From Halorhabdus rudnickae (lineage in GTDB: Archaea > Halobacteriota > Halobacteria > Halobacteriales > Haloarculaceae): a DNA stretch of 64,000 nucleotides. The stretch's first letter is position 1. Every line of letters begins with the position of its first letter. The notes beneath the pieces were generated by a model. The model had not been told where the DNA came from, did no database searches, and saw only the letters and a list, made by a program, of their open reading frames with translations. The stretch lies in the NCBI RefSeq assembly GCF_900880625.1, contig NZ_CAAHFB010000001.1:930001-994000 (forward strand), written 5' to 3'. Of the stretch, positions 63,328-64,000 are shown piece by piece. A program made the translations under genes and the position numbers.

Positions 63328-63533
63328 GGATGGTACTGTGACGACGGGAATTTATTATCGTTGATACCCGTCTGTCCGTATACAACCCCATCGTCCATTA
63401 TAAATCCCCCGGAAAATACGAGAGATAATCGGTGAAATTTAGCCAGTTTTGGATGGTCGAATGAGATATTTATTGCCAGCAGCGGTATCAAAGTAACAAT
63501 AAAGTGTATGCGGATCGTTGGCAGTGATATTGA
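63328..63533. promoter_or_regulatory. Divergent glpK / glpA promoter region
   Basis: 206 bp between divergent starts. For glpK (minus) two TATA candidates are visible: one at 63350-63357 (about -26 from the ATG, leaderless) and a stronger ATTTATAA at 63397-63404. For glpA (plus) GATATTTATT at 63465-63474 would start transcription near 63498. Such a shared region is a natural place for one regulator to control both arms, but I found no clear operator palindrome. Confidence 0.55.
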
Positions 63534-64000
63534 ATGACGACAACATCACCACATGTGCTCGTCATCGGTGGCGGCTCGACAGGGGTCGGGATCGCCCGGG
63601 ACGCCGCGATGCGTGGGTTCGAGGTGACACTCGTCGAGAAGGGGAATCTAACCCACGGAACGACCGGGCGGATGCACGGCCTGCTTCACAGTGGCGGCCG
63701 GTATGCCGTCTCCGACCAGGCGAGCGCACGGGAGTGTATCGAGGAGAACATGATTCTCCGGGACATCGCCACCCACTGCGTCGAGGACACGGGTGGGTTG
63801 TTCGTCAAGCGCCCGGAAGACACCGAGGAGTACTACCAGGAGAAACTCACGGGACTGCGGGAATGTTCGATCCCAGCGACCGAACTCAGCGCCGAGGAGG
63901 CACGCCGAAAAGAGCCGTTCCTCGCGACGGATATCGACAAAGCGATCGAGGTTCCCGACGGGGCGATCGATCCGTTCCGGCTCTGCGTTGCTAACGCCAT
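63534..64000 (+). CDS. glpA: Anaerobic-type glycerol-3-phosphate dehydrogenase subunit A (3' truncated)
   Basis: The first 155 codons run off the right edge. The FAD loop is [16 protein letters not shown] (12-17 glycines) and the family signature [20 protein letters not shown] follows, split here at the glycines. GlpA oxidises glycerol-3-phosphate to dihydroxyacetone phosphate and passes electrons through GlpB and GlpC to the quinone pool. Subunits B and C would be expected next. It faces glpK across a shared promoter. Confidence 0.93.
   Translation, partial: MTTTSPHVLVIGGGSTGVGIARDAAMRGFEVTLVEKGNLTHGTTGRMHGLLHSGGRYAVSDQASARECIEENMILRDIATHCVEDTGGLFVKRPEDTEEYYQEKLTGLRECSIPATELSAEEARRKEPFLATDIDKAIEVPDGAIDPFRLCVANA

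Noticed and set aside
1-64000. CRISPR arrays, rRNA genes and intact insertion sequences
   Set aside because: No regularly spaced identical repeats, no rRNA-like stretches and no complete transposase were found anywhere in the window.

Overview
The window is chromosomal DNA of a halophilic archaeon (class Halobacteria). The proteins are strongly acidic. Promoters look archaeal: TATA boxes often lie about 26 bp before a start codon, implying leaderless mRNAs. The gene set is archaeal: RNA polymerase subunits D, N and K, uS13/uS4/uS11 in archaeal order, eL18, mevalonate kinase plus isopentenyl phosphate kinase, a DUF5518 protein and an Orc1/Cdc6-like ATPase. Pyruvate kinase, a ROK glucokinase, a GH13 enzyme and a glycerol locus suggest a sugar- and glycerol-using member of the Haloarculaceae (Halorhabdus-like). 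The genus is inference only.

Layout. 1-8006: the 3' end of an unknown gene, two half-size permeases, a receiver-GAF-PAS regulator, cysteine synthase, a thioredoxin, a DUF255 thioredoxin-fold protein and purD. 8189-21318: a corrin-ring (cobalamin) cluster, cbiT-cbiL-cbiF-cbiG-cbiH1-cbiH2-cbiX, then a divergent pair (ChlI/ChlD-type chelatase and cobN), then cbiC-cbiE. Most genes overlap by four bases. 21319-22089: a tRNA-Gly locus full of hairpins and partial tRNA copies. 22090-27313: Trm9-like methyltransferase, tyrS, mrp, a GH13 enzyme, an acetoacetate-decarboxylase-like protein and an internally deleted dehydrogenase.

27471-33620 is the classic archaeal translation/transcription operon: tRNA-Ser, rps13, rps4, rps11, rpoD, tRNA-Leu, rpl18e, rpl13, rps9, rpoN, rpoK, eno, rps2. 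33831-38849 holds accessory genes: a sulfite-oxidase-type molybdoenzyme, an aldo/keto reductase, a PQQ-propeller lipoprotein, a DUF393 protein and two small membrane proteins. 38896-44590 is the isoprenoid block: mvk, ipk, a candidate structured RNA, a membrane protein, RNase J and idsA.

44591-47589 is an AT-rich island bounded by a second, degenerate copy of the last 129 bp of idsA. It carries a frameshifted Tat-exported protein, an IS6-type transposase relic and a small membrane protein, and looks like an integrated element in decay. gltX follows, then a three-gene operon (TIM-barrel PEP-hydrolase-like, cupin, Tm-1-like ATP-binding protein) of unknown function, then msrA, trxB, pyk, a ROK glucokinase and an Orc1/Cdc6-like gene.

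The right end is a glycerol-use locus: glpK with a downstream membrane protein (putative glycerol transporter) facing a divergent glpA that runs off the window. A wrecked second copy of the transporter gene lies about 1.2 kb downstream of the intact one.

The strongest leads are the idsA-flanked island, the split Tm-1-like operon, the structured element at 40.8 kb, the tRNA-Gly relic field and the decayed transporter duplicate.
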